Shown: piece by piece, positions 40,264 to 49,727 of the stretch
Numbering within the stretch: position 1 is the stretch's first letter
How the letters are laid out: each line of letters starts with the position of its first letter
NCBI RefSeq assembly: GCF_006874645.1
Contig: NZ_CP030082.1
Location: forward strand, 3,720,001-3,784,000
Origin: Bdellovibrio sp. ZAP7
GTDB lineage: Bacteria; Bdellovibrionota; Bdellovibrionia; Bdellovibrionales; Bdellovibrionaceae
DNA: 64,000 nt
Reading direction: 5' to 3'
Notes under the pieces: model-generated
Databases searched by the model: none
Seen by the model: only the letters and a program-made list of their open reading frames with translations
What the model was told of the DNA's origin: nothing
Translations under genes and position numbers: made by a program

Positions 40264-41526
40264 CTACACTCCAGCTTCGCTGGAGCGGGCTTCTAGCTTC
40301 TTGTAAAATTCCAAAACTTTTGGGTCCACGATAATTGATCTGGGATTCCAACCAATCAAATGCAGACCTTGAGCAGATTTTAACCGGGACAGTGCCACAT
40401 AAGCTTGGCCAGGCTCCCACAGACGACTCAAGTTACACCACAAGTCATCCAAAGTTGCCCCCTGGCTTTTGTGAATCGTCGTTGCATAAGCCAGCGTCAG
40501 AGGAAATTGAATCACCTGCGCCATGACATTGCCCTCGGCATCTTGCAAAGCAAAGGAAACCTTGTCGGCCGTGACTTCGCGACCACCGTCTTTTTTGATT
40601 GTGATTTCATCGGCAGCGATATCCGTCACCACTCCCCGAGTTCCATTCACCCAACGTTTTTGCGGATCATTTTGCAAAAACATCACCCGGCAGCCCAATT
40701 TCAAAACCAGTTTTACCGGCACCGGTGCTGACTTCATCAGAATATCGACGTGTTTTTCAGAGCCAAAATAAATCGAATCAATCGTAACTTCTTCTTCGTT
40801 GATCTCGCTTAATTTTTTCTGATTGAAATCATCCGCATCGGCTTTGCGCGGAAATAATCTTGTCCCCGGATCGTCTTGATCATGGTCACGTAAATGTTCA
40901 TTTAAAAAATCGCGCACACGTTCCGTCACCAAACCGTGACGAACATCACTCAACACATCTAAAAATAAATTATCAGAGACGCGTTGATTATGGGAAAGCA
41001 TCACGGATTGAAAACCGGTTTGCTGCCAGACGGGATTTAAAAAACACCAGTCACGCGGACCATTTTGTGTGACCGGAGGAAGCTGGGCAAAATCACCGAC
41101 AGCGATAATGCGCATGCCACCCCAAGGCAGACTGGACTCACGGGCTTTTTGCGAAAGCGCTTCGGCGATCATCAACGCCTGTCCAGGAATCATCGAAATT
41201 TCATCGATGATCACGCCCTCGACTTTACGAAGTCGCGCCATCAATTTATTATCTTTGGAAGCACGCTGGTAAGTGGAGTCAGGACCACCCTCCATAATAC
41301 CCAAACCAAAAAAACTATGAAAAGTTCGGCCACCCAACAGAACTGCTGCCGCTCCGGTACTGGCCAGAATCGGTATGGCCTTTGGGTCAAGTTCGCGCAT
41401 GAACTGACGAATTAAAAAACTCTTGCCGCTGCCCGCCCCACCCGTCAAAAAAACGTTCTCTCCGGACCTTAAAAGTTCCAGAGCATCAGCTTGTTCGGGT
41501 GAGAGTTCCACAGGTTTTTTTGTCAT
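40264..41526 (-). CDS. Pif1/RecD-like DNA helicase
   Basis: A 420-residue superfamily 1 helicase. Walker A is LTGGAGSGKS near residue 30, then LASTGAAAVLLGGRTFHSFFG, Walker B VIIDEISMI, GDFAQLPPV, and the C-terminal UvrD-like part LAYATTIHKSQGATLDDL and YVALSRLKSAQGL. This set of motifs is that of the short Pif1-type enzymes, which unwind 5' to 3' and resolve blocked or G-rich structures. The family name is firm; the cellular role here is inferred. It stands alone. Confidence 0.88.
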   Translation of the reverse strand: MTKKPVELSPEQADALELLRSGENVFLTGGAGSGKSFLIRQFMRELDPKAIPILASTGAAAVLLGGRTFHSFFGLGIMEGGPDSTYQRASKDNKLMARLRKVEGVIIDEISMIPGQALMIAEALSQKARESSLPWGGMRIIAVGDFAQLPPVTQNGPRDWCFLNPVWQQTGFQSVMLSHNQRVSDNLFLDVLSDVRHGLVTERVRDFLNEHLRDHDQDDPGTRLFPRKADADDFNQKKLSEINEEEVTIDSIYFGSEKHVDILMKSAPVPVKLVLKLGCRVMFLQNDPQKRWVNGTRGVVTDIAADEITIKKDGGREVTADKVSFALQDAEGNVMAQVIQFPLTLAYATTIHKSQGATLDDLWCNLSRLWEPGQAYVALSRLKSAQGLHLIGWNPRSIIVDPKVLEFYKKLEARSSEAGV

Positions 41527-41627
41527 AAAAAAGGATCATGCCACCGAGGTATAGGCAATAGCAAGATTGTGTTGCCTTTCAAGGCAAAGGGTCATGAAAT
41601 ATTCAGGCATCATTTGAAAGGACTCAT

Positions 41628-43616
41628 ATGAATCGCTCTTTGTTGATTTTGATGGCAGCGAGTCTAACGGCTCAGTTCTCTTTCGCTGCTAAACCATCCT
41701 CTGACATTCCCGAAAAACGTGAATTTCCCGTAAATACTTCGATCAATCCTTGTGAAAATTTCGAAGGCTACGTTTGTTCAAACGTGAAGGAATCTTTCAA
41801 GCTTCGTGCCGATCGCAGCTATCATGATTTCGCGTTCAGCGATTCTGCAGAAAGACTTTTGGAAACCAAAAAGAAATTCATGGCTGACTTGCCTAAGGCA
41901 AAAGATCTGAATGAGCGCACTCAACAGCTTCGCAACTTCTATATGTCCTGCATGGATCCCAAAGCCCGCGCGAAAGCAGAAAAAGATGAAGTTAAGCGCG
42001 TGCAAAAATCTTTGCAGGGCATCGAATCCTGGGAAGATCTAGTTACATACCTGAACCAACAACAATCCAAAGGTGGACAGTTCTCGTTGGCGAATATGTG
42101 GAGCTACCCTGATCCAGATGATTCAAATAAATTGAACGTGGGTCTATTTGGCAACCTGATGGGTCTTCCGGATCAAAAATACTATGAGCAACCGGAATTG
42201 ATGAAAGACTATCAGAAACTTTTAACGGCATTCTTTAAAAACGTCGATCCCAAAGGCAAAGACGGCAAAGCGGAAGACCGTGCCAAAGCGGTGATCGAAG
42301 TTGAAAAAGACTTTGCTAAAGTTTACCCAACTCCAGCCAAGCGTCGTGAACGCTTCTCTGAACGACACATCAGCACCCAAGACGAGGTCGTAAAAAAATA
42401 TCCGAATTTGAAACTGGATATTCTGTTTAAGAAAGCTCCGAAAACAGCTTTGGTTTCCGTGCCCTTGTTTGAAGGAACTGACTTTGTAAACGCGGAAATT
42501 GCCAAGCGTCCTTTGGCTGTTTGGAAAGACGTCGCCTTAAGAAAGTCCGTTTATCAATATCTAGATGACGGTTACTCAAAATTCTATGAACAGCGTTTTG
42601 CTTTTAATAAAAAATACTTCGGTGGACCTGAAACTCGGCCGGTGCGCCAAGAGCGTTGCACCGAAGAAATCATGGGTAATTTCGATAAAGAACTTGATGC
42701 GGCTTTGATCGAAAAACTATTCCCGAATTTCGACGAGGCCAAAGTTCAAGAAATCGGAACAAAAATCCGTTCCAGCATCCTGGAAGGCTTGGAAAACAAT
42801 AAATGGCTTTCTAAAGACGCTAAAAAAGAAGCGATCAAAAAGATTAAAACAGCTCGCTTGCAATTGGTAAAACCACACAACGATCGTGAATGGGATTTCA
42901 CTCCCCTCCGCCATTATTCCCAAACGGATATGATGGTGAATGATCGTTTGTTGGCTGAAGCTAATTACAGCAAAATGCTGCACGAACTTACTGAACCCAA
43001 CAATAAAGACGCTTGGGGCATGGGCCCGTTGACCGTGAATGCTTACTACAGCCCGACGGAAAACAAGTTCGTTTTGCCGATCGGTATTTTGCAATATCCG
43101 TTCTATAACAAAGACGGCAGCATCACAGAAAACCTGGGTGCGGTGGGTGCCGTGATCGGTCACGAATTGGGTCATGGTATCGATGACAAGGGTTCAAAAT
43201 TTGACTCTGCCGGTGCCTTGAAAGAATGGATGAAAGATAAAGACCTGGAACAGTTCTCTAAACGTGGCGAGCGTATGGTAGACCAATTTAATAAAATTGA
43301 TCACGACGGAAAACTAACCTTGGGTGAAAACGTAGCCGATTTGGTTGGATTGACGTTTGCTTACAACGCCGCTTTCCCGGGAAACAAAGGCAGCCTTGAA
43401 GACAAGAAAGCTTTCTTTACCGCGTATGGACGCTTGTGGTGCACGGTGGCTCGTCCTGACTTTGAAAAACTGCAAAGAAAAACAGACCCGCATTCTTCCG
43501 GGATCGCTCGCATTAACGAGCAGGTAAAACACCAGCCAGGATTTGCGGAAGCGTTTCAATGCAAACCAGGCGATAAAATGACCCTACCTGAGGCCGATAG
43601 AGTTCAGATCTGGTAA
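41628..43616 (+). CDS. Exported M13-family metallopeptidase (neprilysin/PepO-like)
   Basis: 662 residues with a signal peptide (to about residue 20). The N-terminal two-thirds are the helical M13 domain that limits access to the cleft. The zinc site is VIGHELGHGID (HExxH) with GENVADLVGL giving the third ligand, and NAYYSPTENKFVLPIGILQYPF is the usual segment before it. A late HSSGIARINEQVKHQPGFAEAF matches the family's C-terminus. It cleaves small peptides in the periplasm or outside; in a predator it may digest prey peptides, which is inference. It is monocistronic. Confidence 0.93.
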   Translation: MNRSLLILMAASLTAQFSFAAKPSSDIPEKREFPVNTSINPCENFEGYVCSNVKESFKLRADRSYHDFAFSDSAERLLETKKKFMADLPKAKDLNERTQQLRNFYMSCMDPKARAKAEKDEVKRVQKSLQGIESWEDLVTYLNQQQSKGGQFSLANMWSYPDPDDSNKLNVGLFGNLMGLPDQKYYEQPELMKDYQKLLTAFFKNVDPKGKDGKAEDRAKAVIEVEKDFAKVYPTPAKRRERFSERHISTQDEVVKKYPNLKLDILFKKAPKTALVSVPLFEGTDFVNAEIAKRPLAVWKDVALRKSVYQYLDDGYSKFYEQRFAFNKKYFGGPETRPVRQERCTEEIMGNFDKELDAALIEKLFPNFDEAKVQEIGTKIRSSILEGLENNKWLSKDAKKEAIKKIKTARLQLVKPHNDREWDFTPLRHYSQTDMMVNDRLLAEANYSKMLHELTEPNNKDAWGMGPLTVNAYYSPTENKFVLPIGILQYPFYNKDGSITENLGAVGAVIGHELGHGIDDKGSKFDSAGALKEWMKDKDLEQFSKRGERMVDQFNKIDHDGKLTLGENVADLVGLTFAYNAAFPGNKGSLEDKKAFFTAYGRLWCTVARPDFEKLQRKTDPHSSGIARINEQVKHQPGFAEAFQCKPGDKMTLPEADRVQIW

Positions 43617-43720
43617 CCACTACCGCCCCTTGTCGAGGAAAACTTCAGAATTCCTCATATGTCAGGGGGCATCTCTTGAAGGTATTAAGCTTCACTGTTA
43701 TTGTAATACTCTTGTCTCCC

Positions 43721-43737
43721 CTCCGGCTCTGCCGGAG
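43721..43737. repeat. Short perfect hairpin before the rhodanese gene
   Basis: CTCCGGC-TCT-GCCGGAG. No T run follows on the plus strand; a pyrimidine-rich stretch precedes it. It may be a weak terminator for the M13 gene or a leader element. Confidence 0.4.
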
Positions 43738-43764
43738 TAATTGAGCTCCAGGAGGGCTTTTACG

Positions 43765-44130
43765 ATGACAGTGAAGGTTTACGATTTCACATCTAAAACA
43801 GAGAATCCTAATTTTGAAGATGTTCAAGACATTGCTCCTCTTGAACTTCATCAAAACATGTCCAAAGTAAAAATGATCGATGTTCGTCAGCCTGATGAAT
43901 ACACTGGTGAGCTTGGCCACGTCCCAGGTTCCCAGTTATTAGTGCTCGACACTCTTCCAGATCATTTGGAAGACCTTCCTAAAGACCAAACAATCGTGTT
44001 TATCTGTCGCAGCGGAGCCCGTTCGGCTCGCGCCACTGCTTTTGCGAAGATGAATGGATTCACACACGTATTTAATATGCTAGGCGGAATGCTTCATTGG
44101 AATGAATTGCAACTGCCTGTTGAAAGATAG
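43765..44130 (+). CDS. Rhodanese-like sulfurtransferase
   Basis: 121 residues from ATG 43765 (AGGAGGG upstream). A single rhodanese domain: MIDVRQPDEYTGELGHVPGS, the FICRSGARSARA active-site loop with the catalytic Cys, and FNMLGGMLHWNEL. It probably moves sulfane sulfur, or detoxifies cyanide, in the cytoplasm. The HAD nucleotidase gene starts four bases after its stop, and a small membrane protein after that, forming a three-gene unit that ends at 45742. Confidence 0.9.
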   Translation: MTVKVYDFTSKTENPNFEDVQDIAPLELHQNMSKVKMIDVRQPDEYTGELGHVPGSQLLVLDTLPDHLEDLPKDQTIVFICRSGARSARATAFAKMNGFTHVFNMLGGMLHWNELQLPVER

Positions 44131-44134
44131 AATT

Positions 44135-45508
44135 ATGCCAGGAAAAGTATTTGTTAACAGAACATTGAATCTTAAAAAGATTCGCTACATCGGTGTTGAT
44201 ATGGACCATACGTTGGTTCGTTATAACTCCGAAAACTTTGAACGACTTTCTCATACTACGATGATCGATAAATTGGTTAAACGTGGTTACCCGGAAACTC
44301 TTCGCAAGCTGACGTTTGATTATAACTTCGCGATCCGCGGACTTGTGATCGACCGTAAGATGGGAAATCTTTTGAAATTGAACCGCTACACGGCGATCCG
44401 TGCGAGCTATCATGGTTTGAAACCACTTGATTTCAAAACTCATCAAAAACTTTATAAGTCGACTTACATCGATCTTTCCAACACTGATTATTTGGCAGTC
44501 GATACATCGTTCTCCATTTCTTTGGCGAACCTTATTGGCCAGATCGTTGAATTGAAAGACACCGATACAGCTAACAAGTATCCAGAATACGTTCAGATTG
44601 CTGACGACGTTTTGGATGCTTTGGATGAAGCTCACCGTGACGGCTCATTGAAAGATGAAGTTAAAAAGAACCTGGATCACTACATCATTAAAGATCCAGG
44701 ATTGGTTGCGGGCCTTGAAAAATTCCGTCGCCACGGGAAAAAGATTTTCGTTCTTACGAACTCTGATTTCCATTACACGAAATTGCTTTTGGACTATGCG
44801 GTTCAACCGTTCCTGAAAGATTTCAAATCATGGCAGGATCTTTTTGAAGTCACGATCACTTTCGCTTCCAAGCCCAAGTTCTTCTATGAAAATCAAAAAT
44901 ATCTGCGCGTGAACCCAGCTGACGGCTCCATGACAAACATGGAAGGCAAGCTGACTCCGGGCATTTACCAAGGCGGTAATGCTAAGAAGTTCACAGCCGA
45001 CCTTGATTTGAACGGTGATGACATTCTTTACATTGGTGACCATATCTACGGCGACATCCTTCGTTTGAAAAAGGATTGTAACTGGAGAACAGCGATGGTG
45101 ATCGAGGAGCTTGATTCTGAAGTTGAAAAAAACAGACAAGCCGAGCCGATCAATGCCGAAATCGAGACCTTGATGAAAAAGAAAGAGCCGTTTGAAGACG
45201 AGTTGACTGAAATCATGACTCGTAAAATTGAAAAAGCGGCTGACGTTAACGAAGCGCAAATCGAAACTCTGCAAAAAAGTATTTCAGAGATCGATGGTCA
45301 GATTAGTTCTCACATCAAAAAACAACAGGCGCTGTACAATGCGAACTGGGGTCAATTGATGAGAGCAGGTAACGAGGAAAGCTATTTTGCTTACCAGTTG
45401 GACCGTTATGCTTGCGTATATATGGAAAAATTGGCGGATCTTTTGGAGCTGTCTCCAAGAACTTACTTCCGTGCACCACGTAGACCACTAGCCCACGAGA
45501 TTTACTAA
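44135..45508 (+). CDS. HAD superfamily 5'-nucleotidase (cytosolic II-like, HAD-IG)
   Basis: 457 residues from ATG 44135. Motif I is GVDMDHTLVRY near residue 23 (nucleophile Asp), motif II VLTNSDFHYT and motif III ILYIGDHIYGDILRLKK; these, and the insert between them, fit the cN-II/HAD-IG family that dephosphorylates purine nucleoside monophosphates. A coiled coil follows (about 320-410), then RYACVYMEKLADLLELSPRTYFRAPRRPLAHE, the typical C-terminus. A predator that degrades prey nucleic acids could use it in nucleotide balance, which is inference. Confidence 0.87.
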   Translation: MPGKVFVNRTLNLKKIRYIGVDMDHTLVRYNSENFERLSHTTMIDKLVKRGYPETLRKLTFDYNFAIRGLVIDRKMGNLLKLNRYTAIRASYHGLKPLDFKTHQKLYKSTYIDLSNTDYLAVDTSFSISLANLIGQIVELKDTDTANKYPEYVQIADDVLDALDEAHRDGSLKDEVKKNLDHYIIKDPGLVAGLEKFRRHGKKIFVLTNSDFHYTKLLLDYAVQPFLKDFKSWQDLFEVTITFASKPKFFYENQKYLRVNPADGSMTNMEGKLTPGIYQGGNAKKFTADLDLNGDDILYIGDHIYGDILRLKKDCNWRTAMVIEELDSEVEKNRQAEPINAEIETLMKKKEPFEDELTEIMTRKIEKAADVNEAQIETLQKSISEIDGQISSHIKKQQALYNANWGQLMRAGNEESYFAYQLDRYACVYMEKLADLLELSPRTYFRAPRRPLAHEIY

Positions 45509-45509
45509 T

Positions 45510-45707
45510 ATGAATAAGACAAACGCACTTTGGATTTTAGGTTTAATTGTTGTCGCAGCCGTTGCTTTTAGCTTAGGGAAACGTTCTGTGCATTGCCAGA
45601 CGGCTCCAGCGATCGATGCAGCCGCCTGTGGAGCTCCGGCGAATACGTTCCCGACGAATTTGCCTCCTCCACCGCCACCAACTGAACCAAACAGTTCACA
45701 TCAGTAA
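45510..45707 (+). CDS. Small anchored proline-rich protein
   Basis: 65 residues: an N-terminal membrane helix (ALWILGLIVVAAVAFSLG) followed by a Cys-containing stretch and a proline-rich tail (TNLPPPPPPTEPNSS) expected in the periplasm. It starts one base after the stop of the nucleotidase gene, so it is almost certainly co-translated with it, though no functional link is apparent. No family is recognised. Confidence 0.65.
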   Translation: MNKTNALWILGLIVVAAVAFSLGKRSVHCQTAPAIDAAACGAPANTFPTNLPPPPPPTEPNSSHQ

Positions 45708-45713
45708 AAAATA

Positions 45714-45742
45714 AAAAACCGGGTTCTAGGACCCGGTTTTTT
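45714..45742. terminator. Bidirectional rho-independent terminator
   Basis: AAACCGGGTTC and GACCCGGTTT pair around a three-base loop with A and T runs on the sides, between convergent genes. Confidence 0.85.
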
Positions 45743-45761
45743 ATTTTTTGATTCAGATGTT

Positions 45762-46709
45762 TTATTTGATGATCGTTAGCTCTTTAAGTTTCGCTTTAAT
45801 GTCTGAGACCTTTGCGTTGCGACCGTTTAAAATCATATAGTCTGCTGCCTTTTCGATATTTTCCATGTCTGTCTTATCTAGAAGGGCTTTACGTCTTTTC
45901 TCGTTCACGTCTTCCTGCTTTTTCAAGCATTCCGGAAGCTGTGGCTGGTCAGTTTCTTCTTTGCATTTATCGACTGGTGAACCTTTGCGCTTGCCGCCGT
46001 CAGAAACCAGGGATGCCACTGTGTCGTCTTTAGACGTGCTCTCTGATTCCTCGTCAGCTTCTGATTGAGCTGCGACCTTGTTCGCTTCAGCTTGGTCGTC
46101 GTCCTGAATAGCCTCGCTCATTGCTTCAACCAATTCATCGGACAAGGCTGAGGTTGCAAGCTGTGCTTGAGCGGAATAAGCCGCCAATTGACCTTTGGTA
46201 TCCAGACGCAAAACGGTCATGATGAATCTCATCAAAATACCACCTTTTTGCTCTGTTAAATACGATTCGTAAGTCGATTTATCGATTTGTAGTTTCGTCG
46301 GAGAAATCCAAGCCAACACCAAAGTGGATTTGTCGTTCGGATCCTTTGAAGCCTTCACTTGGGGAATAAAGAATACGTCCGCCGGAGCGGTTTTATTATA
46401 AAGAGAAAGAACTGACCATTTTCTGGAAGTGATCGTCTTAACGAAACCGATGGAATCGTCGCCGTTGACCTTTAGATTTGAAACAACTGGATCAATATAG
46501 TTGCGATAGGCGTCGTCATCCTGGAAGTTGAAGTCTTCTTCCTTGATAGCGCTTTGCTCAGCGATGCGTTTGGCTTCTTTTGCAGTCTTGCCATTCATGC
46601 TTCCTTTGGCAACACGAACGCCTGATTTCGAGTGTCCAGTGTCTAAACACCCTGCCGTAAATTGTAAGCAAATTAAGGCCCCGATAACGGGTAAAGCCAA
46701 TCTCTTCAT
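45762..46709 (-). CDS. Lipoprotein with acidic and basic low-complexity regions
   Basis: 315 residues. Signal with probable lipobox FTAGC (Cys near residue 21), then a basic stretch, a beta-containing domain (about 60-160: SIGFVKTITSRKWSVLSLYN, FFIPQVKA, LVLAWISPTKLQ), and an acidic, Gln/Glu/Ser-rich segment (about 195-230). Charged helices form the end. No family is recognised. A hairpin just before ATG takes up the GGGAG ribosome-binding site. Confidence 0.68.
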   Translation of the reverse strand: MKRLALPVIGALICLQFTAGCLDTGHSKSGVRVAKGSMNGKTAKEAKRIAEQSAIKEEDFNFQDDDAYRNYIDPVVSNLKVNGDDSIGFVKTITSRKWSVLSLYNKTAPADVFFIPQVKASKDPNDKSTLVLAWISPTKLQIDKSTYESYLTEQKGGILMRFIMTVLRLDTKGQLAAYSAQAQLATSALSDELVEAMSEAIQDDDQAEANKVAAQSEADEESESTSKDDTVASLVSDGGKRKGSPVDKCKEETDQPQLPECLKKQEDVNEKRRKALLDKTDMENIEKAADYMILNGRNAKVSDIKAKLKELTIIK

Positions 46710-46711
46710 TA

Positions 46712-46746
46712 TAAGCTCCCATTTTTTCTATACACCCAGGAGCTTA
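46712..46746 (-). promoter_or_regulatory. 8-bp hairpin sequestering the ribosome-binding site
   Basis: TAAGCTCC (46712-46719) and GGAGCTTA (46739-46746) pair perfectly around a 19-base loop. On the minus strand the 3' arm includes GGAG of the Shine-Dalgarno, six bases before ATG 46709. There is no T run, which argues against a terminator. Confidence 0.6.
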
Positions 46747-46773
46747 CAATCTCTATGCCCGCCTATTTGTATT

Positions 46774-47343
46774 TTAAGGCGCGGGAACCGGCGGAGGGTT
46801 GTTGCCACCATCAAATAGCGGATAAAGAACGTTCACAGTGTTATTACGCTGAGTAACGACACACTCTTGAGAGATGATTCTGTAGCGCTCGATTGGGAAA
46901 TGATAACCGCGCTCGACCCAACCCCAACCAGTCCAATCAACATAACGACGATAGCCTGTGCCCACTCTTTCAGTCACAGAGCGTGTCTCAAAATGATACG
47001 TCAACAGAGGGAAGCGGATCTTAACAATGCCGTCCTTCTCCATTTTCATCTCGGCTTTTTCATCAAACACGCAGCCATACAAACCATCCACGCTGCGCAC
47101 GCGACCTTTTACAGTTTCGCCCACTTGGACTTCGTGATTCTTTGGCATTTTGAACTCAAAAAACCAGTTCACTTGAGCACCGTTAGCATAAAAGCTAGTC
47201 GTGTTCATCGTCACCGAGCCATCGAACTCGATCAAGTCCGCTTCAGCTGTACGACTTTTATTTTCGTAAGTGCCTTCGAAAATATTTCCTGCCTGAGAAA
47301 CTCCCGGCAATACCAACATCATCGCTACAATCCATTTATTCAC
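46774..47343 (-). CDS. Exported beta-rich protein
   Basis: 189 residues from a GTG start (AGGGAG upstream). Signal peptide to about residue 18 (VSQA), then alternating strands (ADLIEFDGSVTMNTTSFYANGAQVNWFFEF), a Trp/Tyr-rich loop (YRRYVDWTGWGWVERGYHF) and a proline tail. Two Cys (YGCVF, QECVV) may form a disulphide. It lies nine bases after the gene ending at 47353 on the same strand, so they are co-transcribed. Family unknown. Confidence 0.68.
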   Translation of the reverse strand: MNKWIVAMMLVLPGVSQAGNIFEGTYENKSRTAEADLIEFDGSVTMNTTSFYANGAQVNWFFEFKMPKNHEVQVGETVKGRVRSVDGLYGCVFDEKAEMKMEKDGIVKIRFPLLTYHFETRSVTERVGTGYRRYVDWTGWGWVERGYHFPIERYRIISQECVVTQRNNTVNVLYPLFDGGNNPPPVPAP

Positions 47344-47352
47344 GAAGACTCC

Positions 47353-48075
47353 CTAGTTTCGGTTAAATAAAATAATATAATCTTTAGGACCAGTTTGCTC
47401 CATCATCGTGGAGTACTTGTTCGCTTCAAGTTTTTTACGATAAGTTCTGCGAGCGACATTGCGAACGGCACAAGCAAACTTGCTCGTTCCTGCCGGATCC
47501 ACTTCACCACTATCGATACACTTGGGCTCAAAAGCCGCTTCCTGAGCGCGTGTCACCGGAAAGGTGCTCACACTTAAACTGGTCACGTCCAATTTATAAT
47601 CTGTCTTAAGTTTCGCAACAGGATTCGCATCGATCAGCTGCGAAGCATAAATATTAGGAACAACCACTGCGACACGAAGTCCCTCGGCGCGGGCTTTTTC
47701 AATTCCCTCCACCAGGCGCTGCATTTCTTCCTTCATTGCAATGTAAACAGCGGGACGGAAAAGCTCCACGTAAGGGAGCATCGGCTCAACGATCACGACG
47801 TCGTATTTGGAACCTGCGTCTTGATTACTGTCGATGAATCCCTTCACCAGTTCCATCTCTTCAATTTTGTTAGGAGTGACACCCAGGATCACAACTGGGG
47901 CGGCTTTAATTTCTTCACGCAAACGCTCGAAGACCAGCTTCCCCATCTCTTCAGGTGTGGAAACATGAGTAAATTCGATCTTAGGAGTTGTTTCAGGCCC
48001 CACAGAAAAATTTATGGAGAAATAAAGGCCTACAGCGATGATTAAAACGGCGCCAATCCAGTACAAGTGCTTCAT
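47353..48075 (-). CDS. Membrane-anchored periplasmic protein, unknown function
   Basis: 240 residues: an N-terminal anchor (YWIGAVLIIAVGLYFSIN), then a soluble alpha/beta domain (VVILGVTPNKIEEM, YDVVIVEPMLPYVELF, GLRVAVVVPNIYASQLI) with a repeated strand-helix pattern that could be Rossmann- or flavodoxin-like. A Cys pair near the end (PKCIDS, FACAV) may form a disulphide. Family unknown. It is the first gene of a two-gene unit with the exported beta-rich protein, divergent from the CoA operon. Confidence 0.62.
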   Translation of the reverse strand: MKHLYWIGAVLIIAVGLYFSINFSVGPETTPKIEFTHVSTPEEMGKLVFERLREEIKAAPVVILGVTPNKIEEMELVKGFIDSNQDAGSKYDVVIVEPMLPYVELFRPAVYIAMKEEMQRLVEGIEKARAEGLRVAVVVPNIYASQLIDANPVAKLKTDYKLDVTSLSVSTFPVTRAQEAAFEPKCIDSGEVDPAGTSKFACAVRNVARRTYRKKLEANKYSTMMEQTGPKDYIILFNRN

Positions 48076-48197
48076 AGGACTATCGACCTATCACCGCTGA
48101 CCCATCATGGCAAGGCTCGTTGTAATCTGTTAAAATTGTGCTAAGTTGCGAACATTACAGCGGACTTGATCCTAATAAGACAGGTACCTAAAAAATT

Positions 48198-48920
48198 ATG
48201 GCGACGAATACGAATTTACCAATTTCTTATCTCATTATTGGCTCTGGCCGCGTCGCCCGCCATATTGCTCACTATTTTCATCTGTCAAATATCAGTTTTC
48301 AAAGTTGGGATCGCTCCCAGGACCCTCATGCATTACGCGTTAAGATTGCGGCAGCCACTCATGTTTTGTTGGCTATCAGCGACGGTGCCTTGCAGGGCTT
48401 TTATCGCCAACACCTGATGGGACATGATGAGAAAATCGTGGTGCATTTTTCCGGCGCCCATTCCTTTGACGGAATGATCGCGGCACATCCGTTGATGACT
48501 TTTGGAAATGATCTTTACGAGCTAGAATTTTACCGGAAAATCCATTTCACTTTAACCGGTGCCTCTAGCCTGGACGAGGCCTTGCCAGGTCTCACGAATT
48601 CATATTCCTGGCTCCCTTCGGCACAAAAGGCGCTTTATCATACACAGTGTGTGATGGGTGGAAATTTTGTGACTTTGTTGATTGCCAGAATGCTTTCCGG
48701 CTTTGCAGCGATGAAGGTTCCCGCAGAAGCAGCTCATCTGTACGTGCAAAAAGTTGTGGAAAACACTTTTGCAAATCCTGAGACCGCACTGACGGGCCCG
48801 CTAGTTCGTAAAGACGTTGAAACAGTGGCGGCGAATCTTAAAGCTTTGGAAAACGATCCGGCTCTGAATATCTACAAAGCATTTCTTGAAACCTATTGGC
48901 CTGATTATCCGCGAAAGTGA
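48198..48920 (+). CDS. Rossmann-like DUF2520 protein, candidate ketopantoate reductase
   Basis: 240 residues. The N-terminus is a dinucleotide fold (LIIGSGRVARHIAHYF), followed by HVLLAISDGALQGF and VVHFSGAHSF; the C-terminal half is helical (the DUF2520 part). It begins the pantothenate-CoA operon, and panB starts nine bases after its stop. The one pantothenate step without a gene here is ketopantoate reduction (PanE). A non-orthologous ketopantoate reductase, PanG, with a Rossmann domain is known from Francisella. That this protein fills the PanE role is inferred from context; it also resembles other NADP oxidoreductases of the family. Confidence 0.7.
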   Translation: MATNTNLPISYLIIGSGRVARHIAHYFHLSNISFQSWDRSQDPHALRVKIAAATHVLLAISDGALQGFYRQHLMGHDEKIVVHFSGAHSFDGMIAAHPLMTFGNDLYELEFYRKIHFTLTGASSLDEALPGLTNSYSWLPSAQKALYHTQCVMGGNFVTLLIARMLSGFAAMKVPAEAAHLYVQKVVENTFANPETALTGPLVRKDVETVAANLKALENDPALNIYKAFLETYWPDYPRK

Positions 48921-48929
48921 GGCCCAGCT

Positions 48930-49727
48930 ATGAAATCCATTCTCGACTTCCAGGAAAAGAAAAATAAAAAACAAAAGATCTCCATGATCACTTGTTATGA
49001 TTACACTTTTGCTTCGATCGTAGCTGAGAGCGATATTGACTGCATTCTGATCGGCGATTCACTGGCAAACACAATGCACGGCTTTTCTACAACTCTTCCT
49101 GCGACCGTAGAAATGATGGCCCTGCATACGGCGGCAGTAGCTCGTGGTGCTGGCACTAAAAAATTCATCACAGCGGACTTTCCCTTCATGGCGAACCGTA
49201 AAGGTTTAACCGCGACCATGACGGCGGCAGCGAAAATCATGCAAGCTGGCGCTCATGCTTTGAAGCTCGAAGGTGGCGACGAGTACACTTACAAAATCGT
49301 CCGTCATCTGGTGGATTCCGGTGTGCCAATCATGGGTCACTTGGGTTTAACTCCTCAATCCGTCAATCAACTGGGTGGCTTTAAAGTTCAAGGCCGTGAC
49401 GACAACGCTCAAGCGAAAATCCGCGAACAGGCTTTGCGCCTGCAAGATGCTGGCGCTTTCTGCGTAGTGCTTGAATGTGTTCCTTCAAAACTTGCGACTG
49501 AAATCACGGAATCTTTGGATATTCCAACAATTGGTATCGGTGCGGGTCCTGATACAGACGGCCAGGTGTTGGTTCTGCAAGACATGCTGGGTATGAATCC
49601 AGGCTTTAAACCGAAGTTTGTAAAAACTTATTTCAATGGTTTTGAGGCTTTGAAAAAAGCTTTCAACACTTATCACTCTGAAGTGGAAGCCGTTGATTTC
49701 CCGACCGAGAAAGAGAGCTATTCCTAA
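48930..49727 (+). CDS. panB: 3-methyl-2-oxobutanoate hydroxymethyltransferase
   Basis: A 265-residue ketopantoate hydroxymethyltransferase: transfers a hydroxymethyl group from methylene-THF to 2-oxoisovalerate. Signatures: MITCYDYTFASIVAESDIDCILIGDSLANTMHG, FITADFPFM, KLEGGDEY, GHLGLTPQSVNQLGGFKVQGR and IGIGAGPDTDGQVLV. The frame overlaps panC by one base. It is the second gene of the operon. Confidence 0.95.
   Translation: MKSILDFQEKKNKKQKISMITCYDYTFASIVAESDIDCILIGDSLANTMHGFSTTLPATVEMMALHTAAVARGAGTKKFITADFPFMANRKGLTATMTAAAKIMQAGAHALKLEGGDEYTYKIVRHLVDSGVPIMGHLGLTPQSVNQLGGFKVQGRDDNAQAKIREQALRLQDAGAFCVVLECVPSKLATEITESLDIPTIGIGAGPDTDGQVLVLQDMLGMNPGFKPKFVKTYFNGFEALKKAFNTYHSEVEAVDFPTEKESYS

Noticed and set aside
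44072-44635. 187-residue minus-strand ORF over the HAD nucleotidase
   Set aside because: Antisense to the conserved motif I region; no start signals.
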